Positions 42,502 to 54,291 of a stretch of DNA of 64,000 bases are shown here, one piece after another. Position 1 is the stretch's first letter. Each line of letters begins with the position of its first letter. Source of the stretch: Filobasidium wieringae (taxonomy: Eukaryota > Basidiomycota > Tremellomycetes > Filobasidiales > Filobasidiaceae); assembly GCA_001600055.1 (NCBI GenBank), contig BCIV01000001.1, positions 551,774 through 615,773 on the forward strand, given 5' to 3'. The position numbers and the translations under genes were made by a program. A model generated the notes under the pieces. It was given only the letters and a program-made list of their open reading frames with translations, ran no database searches and was not told the origin of the DNA.

Positions 42502-45271
42502 ATGAGGCATACAATGGACCTGGATTCACCAGTATCGTCCTCCCCTTCGACTTCATCTCCTCCACGACCCCAGGTGATACCAACAAGCACTCAAGGCACG
42601 CGAACAGAAACTGTGAGACGCCTCAAGACCGTCCTCACTCCCTTGGCCATTCTTTCCCTCTTACCAGTACAGATCGGAGCAAAGGCCGTGCCGAGAGAAC
42701 TCAGAGATCGAAACGATGGACGGAGAACTGCAAGGAGGGATAGGCGTAGATCGTCTGATGGTGTATCAGTATCACCTGCTGGGACCGTCACATCAATCGC
42801 TATATCTCCCATCAACTCCGTTCAAAGGGATATCAAAACCGTTTCCGACGGAACATCGGCTCCTCTCCTCACCACGCCTTGCCCAACCAAAACAAACCTC
42901 CGGATTCGTGATGGCATACCTCCCCCTTCCGCTACCTCTACCCCTACTCCCACCACCGCCGCAACCTTTCGCCGCATCACCGTACCCGCCACGGTACTCC
43001 CTTACCTTCTCACTACCGATGATCAAGGTCGATGGGGTACGGCCAACTGGGAGATATACGGCCGAAGAGCGGCAGCCGCCAGTACGAGCGGTGTCTCCAA
43101 CGAACCCGATACCTCTACCGTCACCGTCCTCTCTTCCCTCCAAGACCCAAGCAATCCGCAAGAAACCTCACAGACTTCTTCCTCTTCCATACGGTCCTCC
43201 GTAATCGGAGCATCAGATGATGGTGGTGATGACGTAGATACGACTTTTGTCATCACCGACGCCTTGCCTCGTGGTTGGGGGATCTCAAGTGACAGGGGCG
43301 ATCTTTATGCTGTGCCCCTCATCACGGTGGCTAGCGTTTGTTTGGCGGCCTTGATATTCGCCTTTATCGTCATGTACGTCTCACACGATCGTACTCTATC
43401 AGTGAAACCACGCAACGTACTGATCTCCTTACCACTCTCTATCCCTCAGAACCGTCGTCTCTCGGGCCAAATCCAAGCGAAGGAGAGCCCGACGAGAGAG
43501 AAGACACCTGAAAGATCAGAGAAACGGTCGTACCGGAAACAATCGTTCGAACCCTCAAGCAGCTTTGGACACGGATGCGAACCCTGATCGGGATGACGCT
43601 GATGATAGCAGTCTTGGTGACGAGGAGAACAACATCGGCGAGATCATACGCTTAGAGAGAGTCGCTGGACAGGCCGAGCGTCAACGATCACAAGCCGGCG
43701 GGATGAGCATGGGGGAGAGCGATATGGACGGGGAGGAGGACAGGCTCAGGAAGAACAAGCACGGCGGGAAGGGAACGAGAGTCAGGAAGGTCGTCAGCGT
43801 AGGGGTGGGCAGATTGGGAAATGCAAAGGTCCTGGAATGGAGAAGAGGTCTCCGGAAACGCAAGAACGCAAGCAAGGAGACCAATTCAAGCGAGAGCAGG
43901 ACGGATGGTCCTCAGCCCGCCGAAGTTGGACTGGCTCCTGTGGGAAGCGATCCGTCTGCCCGGCACGATACCGCCGGTCGCTCATCGCAGACCGCAGTTG
44001 AAGGCGAAGGAGCGGAAGATAGTAGCGGGACTGCGGTCGAACTCGGTAGGACTGTGTCCATGCCGAGCGATGAAGTGTCGCACGGATCGCTGGGAGACTC
44101 GACAGGCCCGTCTGGTTCAGTATCTGGCGATCAAGCAGGCGGCCTTCCACCTACTCCTGTCGTTCCCTCTCTTCCTGTGGCTCCGGAATCTGCTGGTCGT
44201 GGGGCCGATCTGCCCTCGGGAGCGGGAGAACCGGCGTCTTCCATTCCTGGTAGTACGGCTGCAATGCCTTTCCCCCCCGCGTATTTCCGAGCGCCTACAG
44301 ACAATGGCGGCGCGGCTTCTTCCACTCACCAGGTCGATCATAACGCAGACTTGCCTGCCCACGGAGAGATAGGCGGGACTACGACGGTAACAGGGACACC
44401 TGCTGCTGCCGCTCTCTCGAGTCGAGCTTTGGAAAAGCGTCCTGTCGTCGATTACCCCGCGCCCACCACCTTGGATCAAGAGCAAGCGGTCGCAGTCGCG
44501 TTCGGACACCGTGGAGTCCTTCCGCCCGTCGAGACTGGCTCGATCGGGTCAGCTTCGGCCAGTGCCACTGGAGCAGATCTCAGTGCGATGACAGGACATC
44601 TAGCGACTGACGATAAAGGCACCTTGGAACGGTTGAGAATGGGAGGATCCATGCCTCTTCCACCTCCGGACGCAGAAGTCGACGACGGTCCTCTGTCAGA
44701 ATCGATTCAGACTGATTTACCCCCTGCGCTTCCAACCGCTCCAGACTTCGATCTTGATGAGGACGGCTTCGAGAGGTTGGACGGTGCCAGCCTGACGCCT
44801 CCTGGTGTTCTAGATCCCTCCACCAGAGTCTCTTACCCAGTGCCTCCTCCCAGAATCGTGCAGACGTCGATGCTCGCGAATGAACCATCTGTTCCACCAG
44901 TAGGCAACGCGCCGGACGTCGCAAATCTTGCATCTGCTCCCATGCTGGATGACCCCGTCGACCTCGGGACTGCGCCCTCAGCCCCCGGGGAGGACGATCC
45001 GGATCTCGTGGAAGAGACACACGTTCCTCATCACTCGCCTTCCGCACCTGAACTTGGTATCGAGCAAAGTCCCGCAGAACCATCATCTCCAAGTGCCTTT
45101 CAACCGGGAGCTACTATAGCCCAACCGACCTCGGCAGCTCGACTGAGCCATGCTCGGAGGAGTCTAGGCCTGAATCTTCCTTCCGATGATACTGCCGGCT
45201 CCAGCGTCCGAGAACTTCCTACCGCCGCAATCCCGCAGCCGGTAAGGTTTCTGCCCAAGTACGAGCCTTGA
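42502..45271 (+). CDS. putative type I plasma-membrane protein with long cytoplasmic tail
   Basis: Two exons (42502-43373, 43450-45271) give 897 aa. The 76-nt intron joins two long frames that would otherwise look like separate genes. A hydrophobic segment at about residues 45-62 (LTPLAILSLLPVQIGAKA) looks like a signal peptide with a long n-region. A Ser/Thr-rich outer part of about 200 residues follows. The single membrane span is YAVPLITVASVCLAALIFAF at about 270-290; the intron falls right after it. Next is a strongly basic stop-transfer sequence (RAKSKRRRARRERRH). The 580-residue tail is acidic, Ser/Pro-rich and ends PQPVRFLPKYEP. The layout resembles fungal cell-wall or stress sensors (Wsc/Mid2/Msb2 type), but no domain proves that. 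The ATG is the first in frame; a second one lies four codons later. Confidence 0.7.
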
Positions 45272-45948
45272 TCAGGGTCTGTCGGTGAAATCACCTCAAA
45301 TTTGTATTCGCTCGATTATTAATATCCTTGCAGCATGTCGTATAATTTATCAAATCCACCAAGCGACCGTCGCCAAAGAACATGCGTAACCCGGCCATGA
45401 AGGTGACCAGGTACATGGTCAAGAGCTGGCAAAAGGTAGCCATACGCATGGTAGAAGAGGTAGAGCAGGGGCCAGACAGGATCCAGTCTGAGTTTAGGAG
45501 AGAAGTAGTATCAGCGACGGTACTACAAAGTATAAGAGAATGAAGAAGGAAAGACATATGATCAACGAGTTGAAGACCGGAAGTGATGTGTATCTTTCCT
45601 AAGAGATATAGGAGATCTGCTTTGCTCAGGATGCTGCTAATCAACGGTCATAGGTGGTTCGGAAGGTTTATCCTCAAGATCGATGTAAATGGTACTATGG
45701 AGCGGTTATGTACCTCTGATGCGGGGTCACTAGATGATGGGCCATGGGATCAAGATGATCTATACCACATATGACAAGCCACTCAAGCCATTCCTGATCA
45801 ACAGCGTTTATATAGACCACGTCATCTCGTTACTGTGGCCAATTTCCCGTCATACAAGAGAAGCTACATTGTAAATCCTGCTAAATTTCTATCATGACAA
45901 CTAATCTTTCTACAATGAATCCACACGAGAGATATAGTAAGTCAGACT
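45272..45948. other. intergenic, convergent 3' flanks
   Basis: 677 bp between convergent genes. A minus-strand frame of 117 codons (45644-45291) has two hydrophobic stretches, and a plus-strand frame from 45383 encodes 53 basic residues. They overlap, so at most one is coding, and neither has a known motif. Nothing else is seen. Confidence 0.35.
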
Positions 45949-47230
45949 CTATTTCTGACCGGCGAGGCCTTCACCAGCTCCGACTGCGGCGTTGGCAACG
46001 TGAGCGTTTGCCATGGTGGTAAGGGCGGCGTCAACTCCAGCAGCTCCGACGTTCGCAGAGCTTTGGCCGATGTCTGCGAAAGGAGAATCTAGTTAATCAA
46101 ACGGTGCCTAGTCTCTGTTCGGTACTGGACTGACCTCGAGCCACTGCGTCGCTTTCTGGACCCAGATGGTGGTCAATGCCTTTGTGTGCGTTCTCTGACA
46201 AACTCCCTCCCGCAGTGATGGCACTATAAAGGATCCTGCTCAGCATAACAGCAACTTTATCGGCGCGACAAGTGGTACATACGCCTCTTTCGCGCCGGTG
46301 CCGGCAAGCGAAACTTCCTCCCAGACCGCTCCGCCCATCTCCTTGACCCCTGATGCGGTCTCGTTGACTTGTTGCCTGATAGGTCCAGGCTGAGCGCCTC
46401 CCGCGTACTTCTTGTCGAGATCGTTGGCGGTATCGTGCACAGTGTTGGCAAGGTATTTCGAACCATCATGCACAACGGTTTGGACAGCCTGAGCGATGGA
46501 ATGGGTCACATCTGCAGCCTTTTGAGTGAAGCCCTCGGTAGAAGATGCCATGGACTTGATACTGTCGCCAGGCTCAGTAGGACGGAGAGGGCTTGTGGAC
46601 TGAACATGCGAGTCGGTGAAAGAGGAGAGTTTGCTGGAGAACAAACGGGCATAAGAGCTGAGAGTATCAGCAATCACGGTTCCGTATCCAGCTGCTTGAG
46701 GGTCCGCCCGATCGAGTTCATCCTCGTCATCGTAGTAGCCGATCTCTTTCCACAGCTGATGCTCCTTCAAGATGTATTCCAGCCTTTTGATCAAAGCGTC
46801 CGACGCTTCGTATTCACCTGGGCTGACACTGTCTTTGAAGACGATCTTGACTTTGCCCAAGGCGCTGTTCGAAGTCTCGGATCCAGCCGCTTCCAGGGTG
46901 GAAGGACGGAAGACTAGACTGGTGTGCGCTTTGGTGGTATCGGCAGGACTGAGCGGGGTACGAGACGTGACAGGGAAAGTAGCATGGTCCACTGTTGAAG
47001 GATACGCGAACACGATGTCAGCATCGGTGTTACGTCGTAAAAGCTCGAGCTAATGGATTTGTCGACGTACCAGACAGGGCTAGGGTCTTGACGCCTTTCC
47101 CAGCGGTATCGAGAGGGAGCTCGGTCAAGCTAAGGTCTCCCTGTGCCAAAGTGATGGGCTCTACTCCAGGTGCAGGGACGTGAAGAAGGGTCACGGAGGG
47201 AACGACGATGAGTGGGAGTTGTGCAGACAT
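45949..47230 (-). CDS. senescence/dehydration-associated (spartin-like) domain protein
   Basis: Four exons (47230-47071, 46991-46283, 46223-46135, 46073-45949) give 360 aa. The N-terminus is a hydrophobic beta-rich part (PLIVVPSVTLLHVPAPG). A conserved EASDALIKRLEYILKEHQLW comes next. The C-terminal half fits the senescence domain found in plant ERD7 and animal spartin: GTVIADTLSSYARLFSSKL, TQKAADVTHSIAQAVQTVV, GGAVWEEVSLAGTGAKEA, and an Ala/Gly-rich helix at the end (NVGAAGVDAALTTMANAHV). Such proteins bind lipid surfaces, for example lipid droplets; the exact role in fungi is unknown. Good frame closure supports the model; the family call rests on motif resemblance. Confidence 0.75.
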
Positions 47231-47509
47231 TGTTATATAGTTTAAGTTGCAGATTGTGACGAAGCGATCCGAACAGAATCAAATGAGAATGGTGAATGTA
47301 TGAAAGGTGCGAGTGTGCATGTCGCATCTCGAGGAATGGTCGATTGCTCATACGTAGCAAGCGTGACGTCACCGCGATCTAATTACAGCGGAGAGTTCCA
47401 CAACATGTCTTACGTTGGTGTTCATGAAAGCGTACTAATGCTACAATACCCGCTATATCCCTTGAAACGTATCATACAGATCAATCCACCTGTGCAGATG
47501 GCATCCTTC

Positions 47510-50155
47510 TTAAGCAGCAATGTGCGAGGTCTCTCGGTCCCACACACGGTGCTGGGCGAGCTGGTCCATGAACTTCTTGATCATCTCGACTCCGAACCCG
47601 GCGTTGGGAACGAACATGACTCCCTTTTCGACCTTGATATCCGATCCCTCCTTGACGGAAGGCGTGAACTCGCCAGGGAGAGCGATGTCAGCTCCCCAAG
47701 CGACGGTCTTGCCGTGGAACATGATGGGCTTCTTGTGGAAGTAACTCTCGGTGGCGGCGTGCCTCAATCGACCCTGCTTTCGCAGCTTCTCAATGTACTC
47801 GGTGTTTCCATCGTCCTGAGGACCGATAAAGATCAATCCATCGAAGTGAGTGGATCGACAAGTCTCAAAGGTGAATTGAGTGGTGAAAGAAGCCGCTCCG
47901 GACTCGACGCTACCCTTGACAGGTCCGACGATCTATAAAGAGACAAGAAGAACCTTAGCATATATAGCAATGCACGACCAACCCAAGTAGCGCTCACCAT
48001 AGGAATGACACCAGCCGCAAGGAAAGCGGTCTTGAGCTCAGTGACGGCAGCCTGACTGAATCCAGGAAGGATGAAGATCCCGACCTGTCGACCAGAAGCG
48101 GTGAAACGCTGGTTCTTTCCGGTGACCTGGGACAAGAAGGCACTCTTCTTTCCGTGGTTGGGCCTGACCTCGTCGGGGACCTTGAGGTCTCCAAACGCGG
48201 AGGCGATCTTGACGGCAAGGTCGTGATCGATGATGTTGTACTTGTCGACGATCCTCTGCTGGACCTCGTGTTCGTCACACTTGCCCAACTCGAACTGGAC
48301 GGCAGAGACAAAGTGCTCCTTCTCAGGGTCGGAGAGCGAGTTGTAGAAGAGGGTGGCCTGGTTGTAATGCTCGTTGAACTTGGGTCCCTGGATCCTGTCC
48401 TGGATACCCTCGGCCACCTTGACCTTGGAAGTAGACCAAGCGCCCTGCTCGGGGGTGGAAAGTGGCGCGTGGTTCTTACGGTTGGGGTAGTAGTTCAAAC
48501 CGGTGTTGATGGACATGCGGTGCTGTCCGTCACGGTGGTTGTACGCGAAGGGACAGACGGGCTGGTTGATGGGGATCTGATCGTAGTTGATTCCCAATCG
48601 AGAGATCTGGGTGTCAACCTGGGAAATCGCATGAAGAGCGGTCAGTATGAAACGAGGCGTGATCGGCGTGCCCAATCCTACTCACGTAACTATGGTTCCT
48701 CCAAGCCAACAAAGGATCATCGGTAAAGTCGATTCCGGGGATGATGTGAGAGGTACAGAACGCGACCTGTTCAGTCTCGGCAAAGTAGTTGTCGACGTTC
48801 TTGTTCAACTCCAACTCTCCAATGTACTGAACGGGGACCTCGTCCTCGGGAATGATCTTGGTGGAATCGAGCAAGTCGAAGTCAAAGTTGTGCTCGTCCT
48901 CCTCGGAAACGATCTGAACACCAAAGTCCCACTTGGGGTAAGCGCCGGCATCGATGGCGTTGTAGAGATCACGACGGTGGAAATCGGGATCCTGTCCGGC
49001 CAACTTCAAAGCCTCGTCCCAGACCAAAGAGTGTGTTCCGAGCTGGGGTGTCCAGTGGAACTTTACAAAGTGCCTCTTTCCCTCTGCGTTGATCAACCTC
49101 CAGGTGTGTACTCCGAATCCTTGCATCATTCGGTAAGAACGGGGGCTGAGATGATAGCCTGATATGAGCCACAAAACCCTTTCAACGTGGCATCGAATGA
49201 GTACTCACATGGTCCTGTCACTCATGATCCAACACATCATGGCAGCGGAAGCATCGTTCAAACCCATAAAGTCCCAAGCGTTATCATGGGCGGTCTGAGC
49301 CTGGGGCATCTCCCTGGCTGGATCTGGCTTGACGGCGTGGACCAAATCGGGGAACTGGATACTCTGCTGGATGAAGAAGATGGGGCTACAGACGGAGCTT
49401 GTCAGTACTCGCTTAGGTCGTGCACAAAGGAGGGGAGAGAGTCTCACATGTTGTTTCCAACGATATCATAGTTTCCCTCCTGAGTGTAGAATCTGACGGC
49501 GAATCCTCGGACATCCCTGACGGAATCCGCAGAACCCTTTGAACCCTGAACGGTACTGAATCGGATGAAGATGGGGGTCTCCTGGGTGGTATCGGTGAAC
49601 AGCTTGGCCTTGGTCAATTCGGGGATGGCGGTGTGGAGTCGGAAAGTTCCGTGAGCTGCTGCTCCTCGAGCGTGAATGACTCGCTCGGGGATACGTTCGT
49701 GGTCGAATTTGGTGATCTATCGAGACGGGAGGTCAACATCAGCTTCGAATTCGGGCCTTGATGGTGATCGAATTGATGCGTGGCCTACCTTTTCACGAGC
49801 GTGGAAGTCGTTCAAAACGGCAGGTCCACGCTCTCCAGCGTTGACGTGCTTGTCAGTGACCTGAGTAGCGTGAGCCAAAGGTATCAATGATCCGGCCAAT
49901 CATCGAACCGGTATATCACAAGCAGCGAACTCACGTCCATCTTGGTGCCCCAGTAAGTGGTCAAGGGGGTGGACTCGTTGTTGTCGACGACATAGCCGTT
50001 CAGCTGCCTGATCTTGGCGTTCCCGATGGGAGTGTGGGAGAGCACTGTGGCGAGAAGAGTGCCGAGCGTGAGTGAATGAAGGAGGAATGTACGGTCTGAC
50101 TAGGTGACCTACCCTTCTCGGTGGCGCCGTTGATGGTATCTTTAACAGCCTGCAT
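47510..50155 (-). CDS. CAT: large-subunit (clade 2) catalase
   Basis: Eight exons (50155-50113, 50044-49935, 49860-49789, 49716-49448, 49385-49209, 49145-48686, 48618-47998, 47932-47510) give 724 aa, the size of large fungal catalases. Active-site block: [20 protein letters not shown] with the catalytic His, then [20 protein letters not shown] and the Asn-containing [38 protein letters not shown] belongs to the barrel. After residue 520 there is the extra flavodoxin/DJ-1-like domain seen only in large catalases ([55 protein letters not shown]). It breaks down hydrogen peroxide. No signal peptide is seen, so a cytosolic site is likely. The exon joint after SDRT uses the AG at 49146-49147, giving the family sequence [16 protein letters not shown]. 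Codon use is strongly C-biased, as in highly expressed genes. Confidence 0.96.
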
Positions 50156-50822
50156 GTTTGTATTGGATGTGGGTGAGGTGTGATGTTGTTTGGGTTGTGG
50201 CGAGTGGAAAGTGCCGGTGTGGTCGATGTTTATATAAGAATCCTGGCTCTGGCTGAACTGGAATTCTTGCGTTTGACGAGGCGAAAGGGATGAAATCGCA
50301 ATTGCCGCCTTGTCATTCGGTCAGTGACAAGCGACAGCAACGCCACGCTACGGATGACTAATCAATAGGCCCCGAGGAATCCGGCACGCTCGCAGGCAAG
50401 CCCCCTGCATCATCCGTAATTACCTTGCATCCGGACCGGATGTTTATCATATGAAACGCTTGCTCAGTCGAGTTCTGGCAGGCGATGTGGCACACTTTCG
50501 CTGCTCCAGACTCCTAGGTCACTCATCACTCACACCAGTTGACGGTATCGCATCCAGCTACAATGATCAGGTCGTGCTTAGACCGTCAACACCAGCAACC
50601 TGCGATCGTCCCGGCGTTGATTGCCTCTGACCCGAAAGCGGAAGAGTAGGGAATCCACTCGTTCGAGTGAAAGCGCGTCTAGGCCAGTTACGCTCGGTTC
50701 GGTAAGCGCATGATCGAACTGAGGTTGTTGTCATCGACGACCGGTCGAGCGTAACTCGGATACTCGTTCACTCCCACAATCTGGAATTTGAGAAACATAT
50801 ACCCTCCAAACAACTCTCAGTC
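50156..50822. promoter_or_regulatory. divergent promoter region, catalase / MCR1
   Basis: 667 bp between two redox genes that point away from each other. A CCCCT word near 50402-50406 matches the core of the yeast stress-response element. A TATA-like word lies on the catalase side. Shared control by oxidative stress is an inference. Confidence 0.5.
50229..50237 (-). promoter_or_regulatory. TATA box of the catalase gene
   Basis: TATATAA read on the minus strand, about 75 bp before the catalase ATG. The distance fits a short leader in a highly expressed gene. Confidence 0.5.
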
Positions 50823-52692
50823 ATGTTCAGATCAAGAGCCGCTCCTCTCGCAAAGCAATTCGCTGCTGTACGTTCCCTTCTTCTTCGACGTTCGAGCGAT
50901 TCAACGTCAGCTGACTCACAGCTCGGTATGCTATTCAGACTCACCGCCAGGCCATCGCCAAGCGAGGTTACGCTTCCCCCGCTGCTGGTGGAGGAGGAAG
51001 TGTGTCGATTTCGATACCGTTCATGTCTTGAGAGTCATTACTGACATTTGGTTTCCCTCCAGACCTTCCTCTCGTCTTGGGAATCGCTGGTCTTGTGAGA
51101 ACTTGATACGCTCAAGTTACATTCGTTATATAGCTAATATCTGACGGAATTTACGACAGGCCGGTCTCGGAGGTTACGTCTACTTGCAGAGGAACCCTTG
51201 TAAGTGCTCGAACCTCTTTCTAGCCGGTTCTCATAGCTCATTCTCAATCACCCTCTCTCGACAGCTACCCAAGCCGCCATCTCCGCCAACAAGAACGAAG
51301 CTATCGGACGAGCACAGGATGCCGCCCATGACGTGAAAGATAAAGCTCAAGCAGGTGCCGCCGCCCTTTCCGCCAACACCAACGAGGCCATCGGACGGGC
51401 CAAGGACAAGGCCGAGGAGGTCAAGGACAACGTCAAGGGACCTTTTGATGAGGAGAAGAAGGCCATCGGACTTCCCGGTGCTGCTCCCGTCGAGGCTTTG
51501 ATCAAGAACAACTGGGTCGATTTCAAGCTGGAGAGGATCGAGCCTTACAACCACAACACCAAGGTGTAAGTTCCGCGTCGTTCTCTGTCGATACATCAAG
51601 AGACCCACGAGAACCGAGACTGATCCTCATGGATGATCATATAGCTACGTCTTCTCCTTCCCCGACCCTGAATCGATCGCCGGTGGAAAGGTCGCTTCCG
51701 CCCTTTTGACCAAGGCTTCTGACCCCCAGGCTTTGTTGGATGACAAGGGCAAGCCCGTCATCAGGCCTTACACCCCCATCACCTCTCACAAGGACAAGGG
51801 TTACCTCAAGTTGTTGGTCAAGGAGTACCCCGTGAGTCGCTTTCAACGTGCGTACATCGTCCTTTCTAGTTCTGATGGATAGACCATGAACCACTCAGAC
51901 CGGAAAGATGTCCAAGCACATCGCCAACCTCAAACCTGGTCAGACCCTCGCCTTCAAGGGACCTATCATCAAGTACGAGTACAAGCCCAACGAGTTTGCT
52001 CACGGAGTCACTATCGGAGGAGGTAGGTTCTAGATCGTCTCTCCGCCAGTATTTGGGAATAGAAATTGATCTCGCTTTGATAATTACAGGCAGTGGTATC
52101 ACCCCCATGTACCAGATGATCTCGCACAGTTTGAGCTTGCCAGAGGACAAGACCAAATGGACCTTGATCTTCGCTAACGTCACCGAGAAGGATATCCGTA
52201 AGTACCTCACCTGAACCGCACTAGCAGTCGTCCTGACGATACTTCCCTATGCAGTGCTTCGAGAGGAATGGGACAACTTGGCCAAGCAGCACCCTGATAG
52301 GTTCAAGGCTGTTTACACCTTGGATAACCCTCCTTTCTTGTTGTGGAAGGGTGAGTGATCTTCATCCTTGACCATTGGGGATGAGAAACTGATCCAGTCT
52401 CATTCCGACGCCACCTCCAGGCGAGAAGGGTTTCGTCACCAAGGAGATGATCACCAAGTATTTGCCAACTGATCACGACGAGAAGGCCAACACCAAATTC
52501 TTCGTCTGTGGACCGTGAGTTTGCGACTCGGCGACTGCACAGCAGCTCGATACTGATTTCCCTTCCCGTTCATCCCCCAGCCCCGGTCAATACGCTGCCG
52601 TTTGTGGACCTAAGGATGGTATGAAGCAGGGAGAGATCAAGGGTGCTCTTGGAGAGCTCGGGTACGGGAACGAGAACGTCTTCAAGTTCTAG
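50823..52692 (+). CDS. MCR1: mitochondrial NADH-cytochrome b5 reductase
   Basis: Eleven exons (50823-50867, 50939-50999, 51063-51094, 51160-51199, 51265-51565, 51645-51831, 51899-52022, 52090-52197, 52255-52350, 52421-52514, 52581-52692) give 399 aa. Presequence [20 protein letters not shown]; membrane span [20 protein letters not shown]. The FAD site is [15 protein letters not shown]; the NADH site is [13 protein letters not shown] and FFVCGPP. The protein ends in Phe as usual. It passes electrons from NADH to cytochrome b5 or related acceptors at the outer membrane and intermembrane space. Between the membrane span and the FAD domain is an extra helical segment with two copies of a SAN-x-NEAIGRA-x-D unit, absent from the yeast enzyme (302 aa). 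Exon 2 starts at the AG at 50937-50938; an earlier AG would give a wrong frame. Confidence 0.95.
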
Positions 52693-53093
52693 GTTGGGTT
52701 GTTCAATAGGAATTGCGACATGCACAGTATCAAAATAATCGTTTAGATCGAGTCGACCTCTATGGTCTATCTTGTCATCTGTTGAGTAGGCAAACAGTGC
52801 AGACAGAGACGGTATCAGAACCTACCGCTTGCTTTTGCATATGCGAAAGGACTATGCGTTTCGCTACTCGTCATCACCGCACAATCAATCTCTCAATCTC
52901 TGGTACCGGTAGATGGACATGCCATAGTTACAACGTTATTACAACAGCTGTCAATGCAGGTGGAAGGTGTGATTGTCAAAAAACAAATTGGTTCATACGT
53001 AACTCTCTAGAATTCCATTGCAGTATGTTCTGCTCAGAGATCTGTCACATTGATCGCGATCAAAGCTGACGTGCTGATTTCTCTCAAACCTAG
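52693..53093. other. intergenic between MCR1 and GET5
   Basis: 401 bp, both genes plus strand. A 118-codon frame covers most of it but is Arg/Cys/Thr-rich with no motif. Nothing else is seen. Confidence 0.4.
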
Positions 53094-54161
53094 ATGTCCT
53101 CAAAACTCTCCGGTGCTCGTCTACAGGATGAGACTGCTTTCATGAAACGTTACCTAGATCAAATCTCCGAGCACCCTGTCAATTATGGCAACGACTTCGT
53201 GACACCCCCAGAGAAGAGGCCTAGGAAGATGCCGGTGATCTCTGTAAGCAGTGCAGAACGATCCTGTCTCGCTAGGCTACCTTGTTGACAAGGCAATGAT
53301 CTATAGCTCGAACTCTCGGATCCTGCACCTGTTGCACAAGTGACAAGCTCGGAAGCTGGTCCTTCTTCCGGTACGTCCTATGACCTTTCTTCAATCACGC
53401 CATTTGATCACTAAATCAGAACATATGGCATCAGAGCTCATATCGATCGTCGTGAAGAGCTTGAAGCCAGCTTTATCTTTCCCCGTCAAGATAGCGTTGA
53501 CGGACTCGGTGATACAGTTGAAGCAAAATGTGGGCGAAAGTACCGATTCAGCCCCTTCTCCCGAGTTCCAGCGGCTGCTATTGAAGGGAAAGGCATTGGC
53601 GGATTCGAAATTGCTAAAGGAATACGGATTGACCGACGGTTCGGTCATCAACATGGTACTCAAACCTGGTTGGGACGCTGTCAAGAAGAGTGGGCAGGAG
53701 CTGGGCGGCGATCCATCTCCAGTTGGCGGCCAAATACCAACAGAACCTGCGCCGGCTCCCAACGCTGTTCCATCCCTTACCATCTCCGATGCTGATCCCG
53801 CTGCTGAAGGAACCACCTCGACCGCCGCTTTCCCTGCTCGACCGCTCACCTCCTTGGATCTCGTAGACGGTGCTCATGAACCTCACCCGTCCAACACATC
53901 TGCCGAGTTCCACAACACTATTGCCGATCCCGAGTTTTGGAAGAAGGTTCATCGACTTTGTCGCAGCGAGTTCTTGACTGATAGCGAAGCCGATGGGTGC
54001 TGGCACGCATTTTTGGGCGGATTGAGGGCGAAGCTGAGTCCCGGAGAGATCGCCAAGATTCAGGATAGTGTCGGAGTCACTGGTACGTCTCGCAGCCATT
54101 TCGAGAGAAATCCGTATAGCTAATGAGGTATCCTGTAGGCATGGGGGGATCGCCTATATGA
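53094..54161 (+). CDS. GET5: Get5/Mdy2 ubiquitin-like protein of the GET pathway
   Basis: Four exons (53094-53243, 53307-53370, 53420-54082, 54139-54161) give 299 aa. The N-terminal helix (DETAFMKRYLDQISEHPVNY) matches the Get4-binding arm of Get5. A ubiquitin-like fold follows: LISIVVKSLKPALSFPVKIA, TDSVIQLKQNVGE, FQRLLLKGKALADSKLL, YGLTDGSVINMVLKP. A Pro/Ala linker leads to a C-terminal homodimerisation helix pair (DPEFWKKVHRLCRSEFLTDS, DGCWHAFLGGLRAKLSPGEI). Get4-Get5 hands tail-anchored membrane proteins from Sgt2 to Get3 for insertion into the ER. The last coding exon holds only seven codons (GMGGSPI). Yeast Get5 is 212 aa; the extra length is in the linker. It lies convergent, 130 bp away, to a gene for a tail-anchored protein. 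Confidence 0.85.
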
Positions 54162-54291
54162 TTCGCTGATTTGAAAGATACGCATACACTTGTAATGAGC
54201 CTTACTACAACCGTTGAATTTACGATGGTACATCTAATAACGCTACAGCTTTCCTGCATCGGAGGACACCCCGTCGACCTTGCATCCTGCC

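Noticed and set aside
43565..45271. Separate gene starting at 43565
   Set aside because: A GT-AG intron at 43374-43449 joins it in frame to the upstream exon with the membrane span and gives a correct basic stop-transfer sequence.
45291..45644. 117-codon hydrophobic minus-strand frame between convergent genes
   Set aside because: It overlaps a plus-strand frame of similar quality; no homology or intron pattern supports either.
50823..51044. Unspliced 73-codon frame at the start of MCR1
   Set aside because: Splicing 50867 to 50939 gives the continuous presequence and membrane anchor of Mcr1 in frame; the unspliced frame ends early without the enzyme.
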